Shown here piece after piece: positions 37,912-47,535 of a stretch of DNA of 64,000 nt (positions within the stretch are counted from its first letter, which is position 1; each line of letters begins with the position of its first letter). This stretch comes from Nitrososphaerales archaeon. GTDB lineage: Archaea; Thermoproteota; Nitrososphaeria; Nitrososphaerales; Gagatemarchaeaceae. Position numbers and translations under genes: made by a program. The notes below the pieces were generated by a model. That model made no database searches, was not told where the DNA came from, and worked only from the letters and a program-made list of their open reading frames with translations. The stretch lies in assembly GCA_030039795.1 (NCBI GenBank), contig JASHUU010000088.1, positions 44,684 to 108,683 on the forward strand, written 5' to 3'.

Positions 37912-38745
37912 CTAGCTGAACTGCGAGAAGAGGCATTCCTCGGGAGTCTTGTCGTGCCTCACCCTGAGGATGAACGGGGCTCTGAGCTTCCTGTCCCGGG
38001 TCAACTCCTGGAACCTCACTTCCACTACAGAGCCCTTCTTCACTTGCCTGGGGTCAACGCCTTCGACCGTGGAGCCTACGTTGCCGATGCCCACTTCCCG
38101 GCCGTCGTCGTCGCACACTGCGACCGACCATGACCTCGGGACGCCCGTCCTCTTCATCTCCGCGGTCTCCACTATCGCGGTCACGAAGCAGTCTATCGTG
38201 TCGAACCTCTTCAGCTTGAGCCAAGAGCTTGCTTGCCCGTAGCTGGAGGCGGGGTTCTTCACCACTATGCCCTCCCTCCCTTCGTTGACCATCTTGTCCC
38301 TGAAGGCGGTGATGCCTTCCGTCGTCCTAGCCGTCGTGAACGGGACCTCAAGCTCCGTCCCCTCGAGTATCTCTCTGAGTATCTTCTTACGCTCGGCAAG
38401 AGGCTTCGCCCTTACGTCCCTGTCGTCAACCTGGAGGACGTCGAACAGGAACATCCCCTTCGACTCGCGTGCGACGTACTCTCCGTCGAGTATCATGCGG
38501 TGGGGCGCATGGAGGAACTCGGTGATGCGGGAGAAGACCTGCGGGGTCGACCTGGGGGTGTAGACCCCGCCGTGCTTGCTGGAGAGGACCAGCTTCTCTC
38601 CGCTCTTGAAGAGGAACACGCGTATGCCGTCGTACTTGGCCTCGCAGATGGCGGGGAGGGGGTTCTTCGCCACCCAGTCCCCCAGGTCCCTCTTGACCGC
38701 CTTGGCGTAGTTCTCCGCTACGTAGTTCGGGAGCTCGTCGCTCAT
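37912..38745 (-). CDS. Minimal ATP-dependent DNA ligase (LigD/LigC-like)
   Basis: EAKYDGIRV (motif I), DGEYV (III), FLFDVLQ (IIIa), EGIVVKNP (IV), WLKLKRF (V) plus OB domain; 277 aa. Confidence 0.9.
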   Translation of the reverse strand: MSDELPNYVAENYAKAVKRDLGDWVAKNPLPAICEAKYDGIRVFLFKSGEKLVLSSKHGGVYTPRSTPQVFSRITEFLHAPHRMILDGEYVARESKGMFLFDVLQVDDRDVRAKPLAERKKILREILEGTELEVPFTTARTTEGITAFRDKMVNEGREGIVVKNPASSYGQASSWLKLKRFDTIDCFVTAIVETAEMKRTGVPRSWSVAVCDDDGREVGIGNVGSTVEGVDPRQVKKGSVVEVRFQELTRDRKLRAPFILRVRHDKTPEECLFSQFS

Positions 38746-38747
38746 CT

Positions 38748-39605
38748 CTACTTCGAGAGGACTACCTTGGCCTTCTTCCGTGCGACGGGGACGGCCGGAA
38801 GCCTCTGCGAGCCCTTCTCCTCGACCAGGGCCCAGGCGTCGTCCAGCTTCAGGATGCCCTCGCTCAGGCCCATGAGCAGCCAGAGCCGCCCATCCTTCCT
38901 CTCGTACGGGTAGATGACGCTGGTGTAGAAGTTGTACCCGCGCCCCCATGAGAAGAACGCGACCAAGGCCATGTCCTTTTCGATGAGGTATCTCGCGAGC
39001 TGCGTGACCCTGGACGCGGTCTCCCCCACCTTCTTGTCGGTGTCGGGCGCCAGCTGGTAGACCTCCTTGAACTTGTATTCCGAGACGCGGTCGAGCGGGA
39101 CGAATCCGTCCTTCTCCACCTCCACCTTGGTCGTCCTTTCGAAGGGCTCGACCTCCTCGCCTTCCTGCTTGTCCATCGTCTGGCTGAGCGGCACTTCAAT
39201 CCATTTGCCGGTGAACTCCAGCTCGTACTTCAGAAAGTATCTCTTCTCGTTCCTGACGGTGATAGGGAAGTCGCCCTTGTACCTGACGAACTTTCTCGCC
39301 TCCTCGGGCGAGACCTCCTGGAGGTCGAGCCGCTCCCCGCCTGGGCCTTCCTTGTAGCGGAAGATTCTCGGGACCTCCCTGCTGACGACCTCCTTTCCCG
39401 TCTTCTTGTCTAACTTGATGACCTTCACCGGCTGGAGGTCGCCGTGAGCCTTGGCCGCCCGAAGGTGGTACTCGACCGCCCCGAGGCCGAGCGTTGGGAT
39501 GTCCAGGCTGAGCACCCCCCTCCATGAGGCCCTGCTGGCGGCTGCGCTCTCCGCCTGCTTCTCGACCTCCGTGAAGATGTCTTTCTTTGGCAACCCTGAC
39601 CTCAA
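38748..39605 (-). CDS. Ku-like DNA end-binding protein
   Basis: RASWRGVLSLDIPTLGLGAVEY (cf. bacterial Ku RAIWxGxISFGLVxVPVxLY) and DGFVPLDRVSEYKFKEVYQLAPDTDKKVGETASRVTQLARYLIEKDMALVAFFSWG (Ku core); 2 bp upstream of ligase; TTG start. Confidence 0.72.
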   Translation of the reverse strand: MRSGLPKKDIFTEVEKQAESAAASRASWRGVLSLDIPTLGLGAVEYHLRAAKAHGDLQPVKVIKLDKKTGKEVVSREVPRIFRYKEGPGGERLDLQEVSPEEARKFVRYKGDFPITVRNEKRYFLKYELEFTGKWIEVPLSQTMDKQEGEEVEPFERTTKVEVEKDGFVPLDRVSEYKFKEVYQLAPDTDKKVGETASRVTQLARYLIEKDMALVAFFSWGRGYNFYTSVIYPYERKDGRLWLLMGLSEGILKLDDAWALVEEKGSQRLPAVPVARKKAKVVLSK

Positions 39606-39621
39606 GCGCGCTTTAGGATAT

Positions 39622-40449
39622 TTAATGTTGCCAAGCTGCCGCAGGCAAAGCCTTCTTCCTGCCCCGACCGTCTTCGCGGTCCTCGAGCGTCCCGAGGTAG
39701 ATCATGGTGTCATAGTGCAGTCGGAATCTCTGGCGTGCTCGCCCACGTGCGGCCCTGCGCGCTTCGTCCTCGAGTGTCGCCCACCGCGGAGTGCCGCGGC
39801 GCGGCATATACGACGCGGACGCGAGCCTGCCGAGCAGCCCAGTGAGGCTCAGGACCTGCACGTTTGGGACTACGAACTTCGCCGGTGCGCCTCGCCCGAA
39901 GAACTCCGACATGCTCGTCTCGTCGAGGTCAGGCACCCGCCTGCTCTCGACCGAGTACGTCTTGACCAGCCGAGAGTAGAGGCGCCCGGCGCCGCCGGTC
40001 TCCTTCCTCAGGTTGTAGACCACGCAGACGCGCTTCGGCTCGCGGAGAACCCTCGCGAACTCCGACCTAGCCCTGCGAAGGTCGAACCAGTGCAGCGCTT
40101 GGCCGACGACCACTAGGTCTGCGCTCTCGGAAGGGAGGCCCGTCGCTTCGGCCCTGCCGTCTACGCTCACGAACCCGGCGAACCGGCGCGCCAGCCGACT
40201 CGTGGCAAAGCCGCGCATCTCGGGGTTTGGCTCCACGCAGAGCACCTTGTTCCCATTCAGGAGGAACAGCTCTGACAGTATCCCTGTGCCCGATCCGACG
40301 TCGGCTATGGTCCAGGTCTTGTCCAGCCCGATCTGCTCCTTCAGCGTGGTCACGACCGAGCGCGGGTAGCCCGGCCGATACTTCGAATAGTCGGCGGCCT
40401 TTCCGGAGAACCTTCGAGAGTAGTCGGCCGTCGACTCGGTCGCCCGCAC
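39622..40449 (-). CDS. Class I SAM-dependent methyltransferase
   Basis: TIADVGSGTGILSELFLLNGNKVLCVEPN..SADLVVVGQALHWFDLRRARSEFARVLRE; GTG start chosen. Confidence 0.85.
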   Translation of the reverse strand: MRATESTADYSRRFSGKAADYSKYRPGYPRSVVTTLKEQIGLDKTWTIADVGSGTGILSELFLLNGNKVLCVEPNPEMRGFATSRLARRFAGFVSVDGRAEATGLPSESADLVVVGQALHWFDLRRARSEFARVLREPKRVCVVYNLRKETGGAGRLYSRLVKTYSVESRRVPDLDETSMSEFFGRGAPAKFVVPNVQVLSLTGLLGRLASASYMPRRGTPRWATLEDEARRAARGRARQRFRLHYDTMIYLGTLEDREDGRGRKKALPAAAWQH

Positions 40450-40556
40450 AAGAGGCGCCCCGACCGCTCTCCTATTAGTCCGCCGGCCAGGCGCATTTGT
40501 TTTGACCACTTGTCGCCATAGCTTGATATACAAACGGCGGCGACGCCCCGCTCGCG

Positions 40557-42644
40557 TTGCAGGCGGCTCCCCGCAGGGTAAAGACAATTTACAGCGTCAT
40601 CGCCTCGCCCCAGAGGCTCGAAATCCTCAGGATCCTGAACATCAAGGGCCCGCTGACCTACAGCGCGCTGAAGACGCTGGCGGGCTTCAAGTCGAAGAAG
40701 GAGTCGGGGAAGTTCGCCTACCACCTGAGAAAGCTCGTCAAGCAGCTCCTGATCCAGCTCAACAGGCAGGAACGCAAGTACACAGTGACCAACCTCGGCA
40801 GGCTCGTGCTCAACCTGACCCGCCAGATCGAGGAGCAGTCACTCGTGGAGAGCGGGAAGCTGTACGTGAGGACATCCCACCAGACGCTGGAGGAGTTCAA
40901 CGCGAACAAGATCCTCCAGTCTCTCGTGAAGGAGGCCGGCATGCCCGTCGAGCTGGCCCAGAAGATCACAAGCGAGACCGAGTCCAGGCTCTACAAGTTC
41001 CAGACCCAGTACCTCACCGCGCCGCTCATCCGCGAAATCGTGAACGCGCTCCTAGTGGAGCACAGCATGGAGGAGTACAGGCACAAGCTGACCAGGCTAG
41101 GGATGCCCATCTACGACGTGACCCAGCTGCTGGGCAGGGCGGGAGACGACGGCGGGAACGTGGAGTCACTGGTGCACCAGACAGGCAAGCAGGTCTTCTC
41201 GGAGTATCTCCTCCTTGAGCAGCTGCCGAGGGACGTGGCAGACGCGCACCTTTCAGGCGACATGCACATCACAAACGCAGGGTCATGGGGGCTGACGCCC
41301 GACACGGTGTTCGTGGACCTGATCTCGGTCAGAAGCGCGGGCCTCAATCCCAGGGGAAGGATCCCCAACTGCCCCATGATACCCAGTCCCGAGAACGCCG
41401 AGAGGGCGCTCAACATAGTCCTGAACATGTCTTCGATGCTGGCGAGGGAAGCTTCAGACGAGATCACCTTCAGCAACTTCCTGCAGTACCTCGCGCCGTT
41501 CTGCAGGTCCAAGGGCAAGAGAGAGCTGGAGGCGCTGCTGCTGCGGTTCCTGGAGGACCTCAGCTCGCCAGTCTCAGGGGCGCAGAGCCCGGCGATAAGC
41601 CTGGAGCTGAACCCCTTCAAGCACGACGACGCCGGGCGAGAGGTGCTCGACAGGACGCTGGACGCCACGCTGGGCGCGTACAGGACATTCGTCGCAGAGA
41701 CGCCGAGGCCCGACGTCAGGCTCCTGCTGGCCAAGCCGAACAGGGTCGACGACACCAAGACGCTCAAGGACGCGGCCTCGATAATATTCAACGGCGGACG
41801 GATGGCGTTCTTCTCATCGGACCAGAGGAGGAGCTTCCTAGGCCTGAACGCCAACGTCCTCTCCGAAGGGTCGCAGGCGGACAACATCAGCGTGCTTCAC
41901 GGCCTGAGCCTCGACCTTCCGAGGCTGGCGTACGACTCGAACCAGGACGAGACGTACTTCAGGGCGAAGCTGGCGCTCCTCATCGGCGTGGCCTCTGACG
42001 CCCTGTCCACGAGGAGGAGGCTCATCGAGAGGACGCTGAAGCGGGGCCTGCTCCCGTCCCTGGCGGCCGGGTCCGACTCCGTCACGTCGGACAACATGCC
42101 ACTGATAATGAACATGGTAGGCATCGAAGAGACGCTGGCGAGCCTCATCAGGGACCCTACGACGGGGTCGCGCTTCGAGCTCGCCGACAAGATCGTGGGC
42201 ACTGCCACGCAGGTGGCAGAGGAGAAGTCGACGAAGATAGACAGGCTGGGGATGGCGATGCTCGACCTCGACGGCGCGGGGAGGCTGGCGGCCCTGGACG
42301 CAGAGAAGTACGGGAAGGCCAACCTTCAGCCCATGGGGAAGGGCGGATACACGCAGGCGCCGAGGCTGGTCCTCGCCGACCTAGAGAACAAGGAGAAGAT
42401 GGACTACGTCGCGAAGCTCTCCGGAGGACTCCATGGGGGCCTCTCAGTCACGCTGGACGGGTCGTCCGAGGAGGTGCGCGGCGTGTACAACGTGATACTG
42501 AACGCGACGCCGAAGCTTCCGTACTTCAAAGTCGACAGGACGGTCTCGTTCTGCAGGAACTGCGGCGCCAAGCTGGTGCGCAACACGGCCAGGTGCAGCC
42601 GGTGCAAGTCCGTGGCCATGTCGCAGTATTCCACCGCGTCGTGA
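40557..42644 (+). CDS. Winged-helix + ATP-cone + NrdD-like domain + zinc-ribbon fusion (candidate RNR regulator)
   Basis: N-terminal ArsR-like HTH (ASPQRLEILRILNIKGPLTYSALKTLAGF), ATP-cone-like segment (VRTSHQTLEEFNANKILQSLVKEAGMPVELAQKITSETESRLYKF), NrdD-like body, CRNCGAKLVRNTARCSRC tail; no glycyl-radical RVxGY motif seen. Confidence 0.75.
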   Translation: MQAAPRRVKTIYSVIASPQRLEILRILNIKGPLTYSALKTLAGFKSKKESGKFAYHLRKLVKQLLIQLNRQERKYTVTNLGRLVLNLTRQIEEQSLVESGKLYVRTSHQTLEEFNANKILQSLVKEAGMPVELAQKITSETESRLYKFQTQYLTAPLIREIVNALLVEHSMEEYRHKLTRLGMPIYDVTQLLGRAGDDGGNVESLVHQTGKQVFSEYLLLEQLPRDVADAHLSGDMHITNAGSWGLTPDTVFVDLISVRSAGLNPRGRIPNCPMIPSPENAERALNIVLNMSSMLAREASDEITFSNFLQYLAPFCRSKGKRELEALLLRFLEDLSSPVSGAQSPAISLELNPFKHDDAGREVLDRTLDATLGAYRTFVAETPRPDVRLLLAKPNRVDDTKTLKDAASIIFNGGRMAFFSSDQRRSFLGLNANVLSEGSQADNISVLHGLSLDLPRLAYDSNQDETYFRAKLALLIGVASDALSTRRRLIERTLKRGLLPSLAAGSDSVTSDNMPLIMNMVGIEETLASLIRDPTTGSRFELADKIVGTATQVAEEKSTKIDRLGMAMLDLDGAGRLAALDAEKYGKANLQPMGKGGYTQAPRLVLADLENKEKMDYVAKLSGGLHGGLSVTLDGSSEEVRGVYNVILNATPKLPYFKVDRTVSFCRNCGAKLVRNTARCSRCKSVAMSQYSTAS

Positions 42645-42794
42645 CCGCAGGCACAAGCGCGCCGTGTCAAAAGGAATGGACTCGTGTGCACTTCATGTGG
42701 AGCGGCCAATCACTTTCGCTCCTGCGTCATTGTCAATCTCGGTCATCCCAAGGGCAACATATATCACCGGGAGCATGGGGTAAGGGCCAACGTT

Positions 42795-45107
42795 ATGACG
42801 TCGATAGTTGAAGAACCACGCGACTCTCCGGATGTCGGAAAGTCGAAGTCTGAAGTAAGGATTCCCGAAGAGACGCTCGCGGCGTTCGGAGGAGATGAAC
42901 TGCGCGCGAGGGTCTTCTACGAAAAGTACGCCTTGAGAGACTCGCACGGGCAGCAGGTCGAGAAGACCCCGGACGGCATGTGGCGCAGGGTGGCGAAGGA
43001 GCTAGCCTCGGTCGAGCTGGACGACGAGAGAAGGCGGGAGTGGACGTCAAGGTTCTACTGGCTCCTGGAGGACTACCGGTTCGTCCCAGGAGGCAGGATA
43101 CTGTTCGGTGCAGGCCAGCCAAGGAAGTCTACGCTGCTAAACTGCTACTTCTTCCGGATCCGTGGAGACTCGATCGAAGAGATATTCGACTGGTGCAAGG
43201 AGGCGGCCAGGACATATAGCTTCGGAGGCGGCGTGGGGACAGACATCTCGGTCCTGAGGCCGAAGGGCGCGCCGGTGAACAACGCGGCGATCTACAGCTC
43301 CGGCTCCGTGTCCTTCATGGAGCTCCTTTCGACCACCACGGGGACGATAGGCCAGGCGGGGAGGAGAGGGGCGCTGATGATCACCATCAGGGTGGACCAT
43401 CCCGACGTCATGGACTTCATCGGTGTGAAGAAGGACCTCAGGAGGGTCAACTATGCCAACATCTCGGTGAAAATTACAGACGAGTTCATGAAGGCCGTAG
43501 AGAGGGACGAGGACTTCCTCCTGCACTTCAAGAACGAGAAGGTGGAGATGGAGCGGACAGTCAGGGCCACGGACGTCTGGAAGTCGCTGGTGAGGGGCGC
43601 GTGGCAGTCGGCCGAGCCTGGTGTCCTCTTCTGGGACACGATCAAGAGAGAGTCGACGACAGAGTACAACGGCATGGAGGTGCAAGGAGTGAACCCATGT
43701 TCAGAACAGACTCTAGAGTCATACGGCTGCTGCTGTCTGGGCTCGGTCAACCTCAGCGCCTTCGTGAGAGAGCCATTCACTGAAAGGGCGAGCATCGACT
43801 GGGACTCCCTCACCCGCGCGGCTCAGTACGGGGTGAGGTTCCTGGACAACGTGCTGGACTACAACGCGGAAAGACATCCGCTCCCGCAGCAGAAGGTGGC
43901 GTCCCTGCACAGCAGGAGGATCGGCGTCGGGATAACGGGCCTCGGGGACATGCTCATCAAGCTGGGCCTGAAGTACGACGACGACTCGACGATCGAGTTC
44001 GTGGACCACCTCTTCGAGAGGATAAAGAACGTCATCTACGACTACTCGTCGGACCTGGGCAAGGAGAAGGGGAGCTTCCCCGCCTTCGACGCCGAGAAGC
44101 ACCTGGCGCAGCCCTTCATCTCCAGGCTGGACGAGAAGGTCAAGGAGAAGATAAGGTCGCAGGGCATACGGAACGCCGCGGTGACGACCATCCCGCCCGT
44201 CGGGTCCGGGTCGATCCTCGCAGGGACCAGCAGCGGCGTAGAGCCGGTCTTCGCGCTCTTCTACACCAGGAGGAGCAAGTCGCTGAGCGAGGGCGAGTTC
44301 AAGGTCTTCCACCCGCTGGTCAAGGAGTACATGGCGGCCACCGGGGCCAAGAGCGAGGGGAAGCTGCCCAACTACTTCGTCACGTCGCACCAGATCAGGC
44401 CCGAGATGAGGGTCAGGATGCAGGCGACCATCCAGAAGCACATCGACACTGCGATATCCAGCACAGTCAACCTCCCCCAGGAGATCACCACGGAGGAGGT
44501 GGAGAGGATCTACATGCTCGCCTGGAAGTTGGGGTGCAAGGGCATCACCGTCTACAGGGAAGGGAGCAGGGAAGGCATCCTGGAGACGGAGAAGGTGACG
44601 AAGAAGGCCGAGGCCCCCGCGCCCAAGGCGCAGTTCGAGAGGCCCAGGATGATGGATGGGAAGACGCTGAAGCTGAGGCTCCCCCAGGGAGGCATCTACC
44701 TGACCGCGAACCTGGTCAACGGGGACGTCAAGGAGGTCTTCGTCACGCTGGGCAAGTCGGGAGGGGACGAGAAGGCCGACGCGGAGGCCCTCGGGAGGCT
44801 GGTAAGCCTCTATCTCCAGCACGGAGGAGACGTAAAGAGCGTCATCTCCACGCTGAAGGGGATCAAGGGCAAGTACGTCTCGTGGGACGAGGGCATACAG
44901 CTGCTCTCGATACCTGACGCGGTGGCCAAGGCGCTCGAACTCCTGACCGCGAACCACGTGGTCAAGGAGGCGGGGCTGCCTGCGGAGGCGTCGTCGCCCG
45001 GCCGGGAGGCGAAGGGCGGGACGTGCCCCGACTGCCGCGAGAACAGCCTAATCTTCGAGAACGGCTGCTACAGATGCGGCAACTGCGGCTACTCAAAGTG
45101 CGAGTAG
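42795..45107 (+). CDS. nrdJ: Class II (adenosylcobalamin-dependent) ribonucleotide reductase
   Basis: STLLNCYFF, SYGCCCLGSVNLSAFV, TTIPPVGSGSILAGTSSGVEPVFAL; TSCPD-like C-terminus and CPDCRENSLIFENGCYRCGNCGYSKCE zinc ribbon. Confidence 0.92.
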   Translation: MTSIVEEPRDSPDVGKSKSEVRIPEETLAAFGGDELRARVFYEKYALRDSHGQQVEKTPDGMWRRVAKELASVELDDERRREWTSRFYWLLEDYRFVPGGRILFGAGQPRKSTLLNCYFFRIRGDSIEEIFDWCKEAARTYSFGGGVGTDISVLRPKGAPVNNAAIYSSGSVSFMELLSTTTGTIGQAGRRGALMITIRVDHPDVMDFIGVKKDLRRVNYANISVKITDEFMKAVERDEDFLLHFKNEKVEMERTVRATDVWKSLVRGAWQSAEPGVLFWDTIKRESTTEYNGMEVQGVNPCSEQTLESYGCCCLGSVNLSAFVREPFTERASIDWDSLTRAAQYGVRFLDNVLDYNAERHPLPQQKVASLHSRRIGVGITGLGDMLIKLGLKYDDDSTIEFVDHLFERIKNVIYDYSSDLGKEKGSFPAFDAEKHLAQPFISRLDEKVKEKIRSQGIRNAAVTTIPPVGSGSILAGTSSGVEPVFALFYTRRSKSLSEGEFKVFHPLVKEYMAATGAKSEGKLPNYFVTSHQIRPEMRVRMQATIQKHIDTAISSTVNLPQEITTEEVERIYMLAWKLGCKGITVYREGSREGILETEKVTKKAEAPAPKAQFERPRMMDGKTLKLRLPQGGIYLTANLVNGDVKEVFVTLGKSGGDEKADAEALGRLVSLYLQHGGDVKSVISTLKGIKGKYVSWDEGIQLLSIPDAVAKALELLTANHVVKEAGLPAEASSPGREAKGGTCPDCRENSLIFENGCYRCGNCGYSKCE

Positions 45108-45128
45108 GCCGCCGGGGCTGAAGGCTGC

Positions 45129-45356
45129 TTGGACAAGGGGACCAGGGCGCTGCTGACCGTGGTGGTGGTGACCGCCCTGGTCATCACCCCCCTCGTGCTC
45201 GGCGGCGTCTACCTAGGCGAGTATGTGGCCGGGCAGACGGGGGTGACCGGAGGCGTCCTGCCGATAGCGTTCTCCACGATAGGGTTCGTGGCCGGGATGG
45301 CGATAATCTTCAGGGTGATACGGATGGTGGTCGCCAGGACCGCTCGGACGCCCTAG
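45129..45356 (+). CDS. Small two-TM membrane protein
   Basis: 75 aa with two hydrophobic helices; start 22 nt after nrdJ stop. Confidence 0.55.
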   Translation: MDKGTRALLTVVVVTALVITPLVLGGVYLGEYVAGQTGVTGGVLPIAFSTIGFVAGMAIIFRVIRMVVARTARTP

Positions 45357-45487
45357 CCGACCTTCTTCAGCGCGGCGGCCTTGGCCTTCTCCACCTTGGA
45401 CTTCAAGGCCGCTACCGCCTGCTCGTGGGCGGCCTTCACCTTCTCGGCGGCGTCGTCGAAAGGCTCGGCGGCCAGGTCTTCACTCAT
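45353..45487 (-). CDS. 44-aa Lys/Ala-rich helical protein at the end of the ATPase operon
   Basis: Reads MSEDLAAEPFDDAAEKVKAAHEQAVAALKSKVEKAKAAALKKVG*; ATGA overlap with the stop of subunit D. Confidence 0.6.
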   Translation of the reverse strand: MSEDLAAEPFDDAAEKVKAAHEQAVAALKSKVEKAKAAALKKVG

Positions 45488-46125
45488 TGCGCGGCCTTCC
45501 TCTCCAGGACCTTCTTAACGTGCTTTAGCCTCGTGAACTCCTCCCTCTCCCTCTCCTCAAGCGTCGCCTGGATGTACCGGATGGAGCCCTGGTACCTCGG
45601 GATTATCATGTACTCTAGCGCGTTGAGGAGGCGCTGGGTCCTCTCCAGCTCCTTCGCCAGCCTGAAGATCGCGTTCTCGAACTCCGCCGCCTTGAATATC
45701 GACGGGAGGACCTTCCTCATCTGCCTGGACGCGCGGTCCACGGCCACGCTTGTGTCTGCGAACCCGTAGGTCATCCCCGCCTCCTTCTCCGAGAGCTTTA
45801 TCGAAGGTATGTCGACGTCCACCACCCGTCTCACGCTCACGTCGGCCTCGATCATGGGCGGCGTGTTGGCTGCTATGCCCTCCAGCCGGAGCGGGCCGAG
45901 CTTGAGGTACGCGTCGTACAGCGCGAGATAGGCGTCGGACAGGGGCTGGGATATCTCGTCTCTGGCGGCCGTGGCCTGGGTTATCATCTCGTCGAGGCGC
46001 TTCAGCAGGACGTCCCGCTTGTCGTCCAGGACCTTCTTGACCCTGGTGGCAGTCTGGAGCCTCCTCCGCGTGCCTATGAGCTCTATCTTTGTCGGGAGGA
46101 CGTTTCCGCCTGACGCTACGGACAA
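45484..46125 (-). CDS. atpD: V/A-type ATP synthase subunit D
   Basis: NVLPTKIELIGTRRRLQTATRVKKVLDDKRDVLLKRL. Confidence 0.93.
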   Translation of the reverse strand: MSVASGGNVLPTKIELIGTRRRLQTATRVKKVLDDKRDVLLKRLDEMITQATAARDEISQPLSDAYLALYDAYLKLGPLRLEGIAANTPPMIEADVSVRRVVDVDIPSIKLSEKEAGMTYGFADTSVAVDRASRQMRKVLPSIFKAAEFENAIFRLAKELERTQRLLNALEYMIIPRYQGSIRYIQATLEEREREEFTRLKHVKKVLERKAAQ

Positions 46126-46128
46126 GGC

Positions 46129-47535
46129 CTAGCTCGCCGTCTTGACGTAGTTCTGCTTGATGAACTCTTCCTTGATGTTGGTCAGCTCGCCCTCCGGGAG
46201 GATGGAGAGGACTTCCCAAGCTATGCGGTGCGTGTCGTCGAAGGTGCGGTTCTCCTCGTACCCTTGGTTCAGGAACTTCTGCTCGAACGCGTCGCCGAAC
46301 TGGAGGTACTTCAGGTCAGAGCCGGTGAGCCCGGACTTGCCGACGATCTCCGCCAGCGCGCGCAGCTCGATCGAGCGGGCGTAGGCGTTGTAGAGCTGGT
46401 TGCCCACCTGGTGGTGGTCGGGCCGGGCCTTACCCTGCTTGATGACGTACCCCAAGGCCGGGCCCATGAGCCTGCTGAGGCTGGAGAGGACGTACACCGA
46501 CGGGTAGATGCCCTTCCTGAAGAGCTCCCTGCCGAGGAAGATCTGGCCCTCGGTGATGTAGCCCGTCAGGTCGGGGATGGGGTGCGTGACGTCGTCGCTG
46601 GGCATCGATAGTATGGGCATCTGAGTGATGCTCCCCTTCTTCCCCTTGATCCTCCCCGCCCTCTCGTAGTTGGTGGCCAAGTCCGTGTAGAGGTAGCCGG
46701 GGAACCCCTTCCTCCCGGGCACCTCCTCTCTGGCCGCCGAGATCTCTCTCAGCGCCTCCGCGTAGTTCGTGATGTCAGTGATGATGACCAGGACGTGCAT
46801 GTCCAGCTCGAAGGCCAGGTACTCCGCGGCGGTGAGGGCGACGCGCGGCGTGATTATCCTCTCGATGGCAGGGTCGTCTGCGAGGTTCAGGTAGAGGATG
46901 CTCCTCCTTATCGCTCCAGACTCCGCCAGCGTCCGCTGGAAGAATGTCGCTTCTCCGTGGGACACGCCCACGGCCGCGAAGACCACCGCGAACTCCTCTC
47001 CTTCGCCGACCACGGTCGCCTGCCTCGCGATCTGCGCGGCCAGCATGTTGTGGGGCATCCCGGCTCCGGAGAAGATGGGGAGCTTCTGGCCCCTGACGAG
47101 CGTGAGCATGCCGTCGATGACTGAGACGCCGGTCTGGATCAGGTCCGTCGGGTACTCCCTCCTCTCAGGGTTGATCGGCGACCCGTTGACGTCGAGGAAC
47201 TTCTTGGCGACCGGCTCCGGCAGACCGTCCATCGGGCGCCCGAGGCCGTCGAAGACCCTCCCCAGCAGCTGGTCGGAGACTGGAAGCTCCATCGTGCGGC
47301 CCAGGAACCTGGCCCTCGTCCCGCTCACGGACAGCCCCGAGGTGCCCTCGAAGACCTGGACCACGGCCTTGCCGAAGCCCGTCTCCAGCACCCTGGCTAG
47401 CCTGCGGCTTCCCGAGCCGTCCTCTATCTCCACGAGCTCGTCGAAGGCGGCCTTGTCTACGCCGTCCACCACGAGGAGCGGCCCCCTGATCTCCGCGACC
47501 TTGCTGTACTCCAGGCCAGGCGAGGACTTGCTCAT
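46129..47535 (-). CDS. atpB: V/A-type ATP synthase subunit B
   Basis: [52 protein letters not shown]. Confidence 0.96.
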   Translation of the reverse strand: MSKSSPGLEYSKVAEIRGPLLVVDGVDKAAFDELVEIEDGSGSRRLARVLETGFGKAVVQVFEGTSGLSVSGTRARFLGRTMELPVSDQLLGRVFDGLGRPMDGLPEPVAKKFLDVNGSPINPERREYPTDLIQTGVSVIDGMLTLVRGQKLPIFSGAGMPHNMLAAQIARQATVVGEGEEFAVVFAAVGVSHGEATFFQRTLAESGAIRRSILYLNLADDPAIERIITPRVALTAAEYLAFELDMHVLVIITDITNYAEALREISAAREEVPGRKGFPGYLYTDLATNYERAGRIKGKKGSITQMPILSMPSDDVTHPIPDLTGYITEGQIFLGRELFRKGIYPSVYVLSSLSRLMGPALGYVIKQGKARPDHHQVGNQLYNAYARSIELRALAEIVGKSGLTGSDLKYLQFGDAFEQKFLNQGYEENRTFDDTHRIAWEVLSILPEGELTNIKEEFIKQNYVKTAS

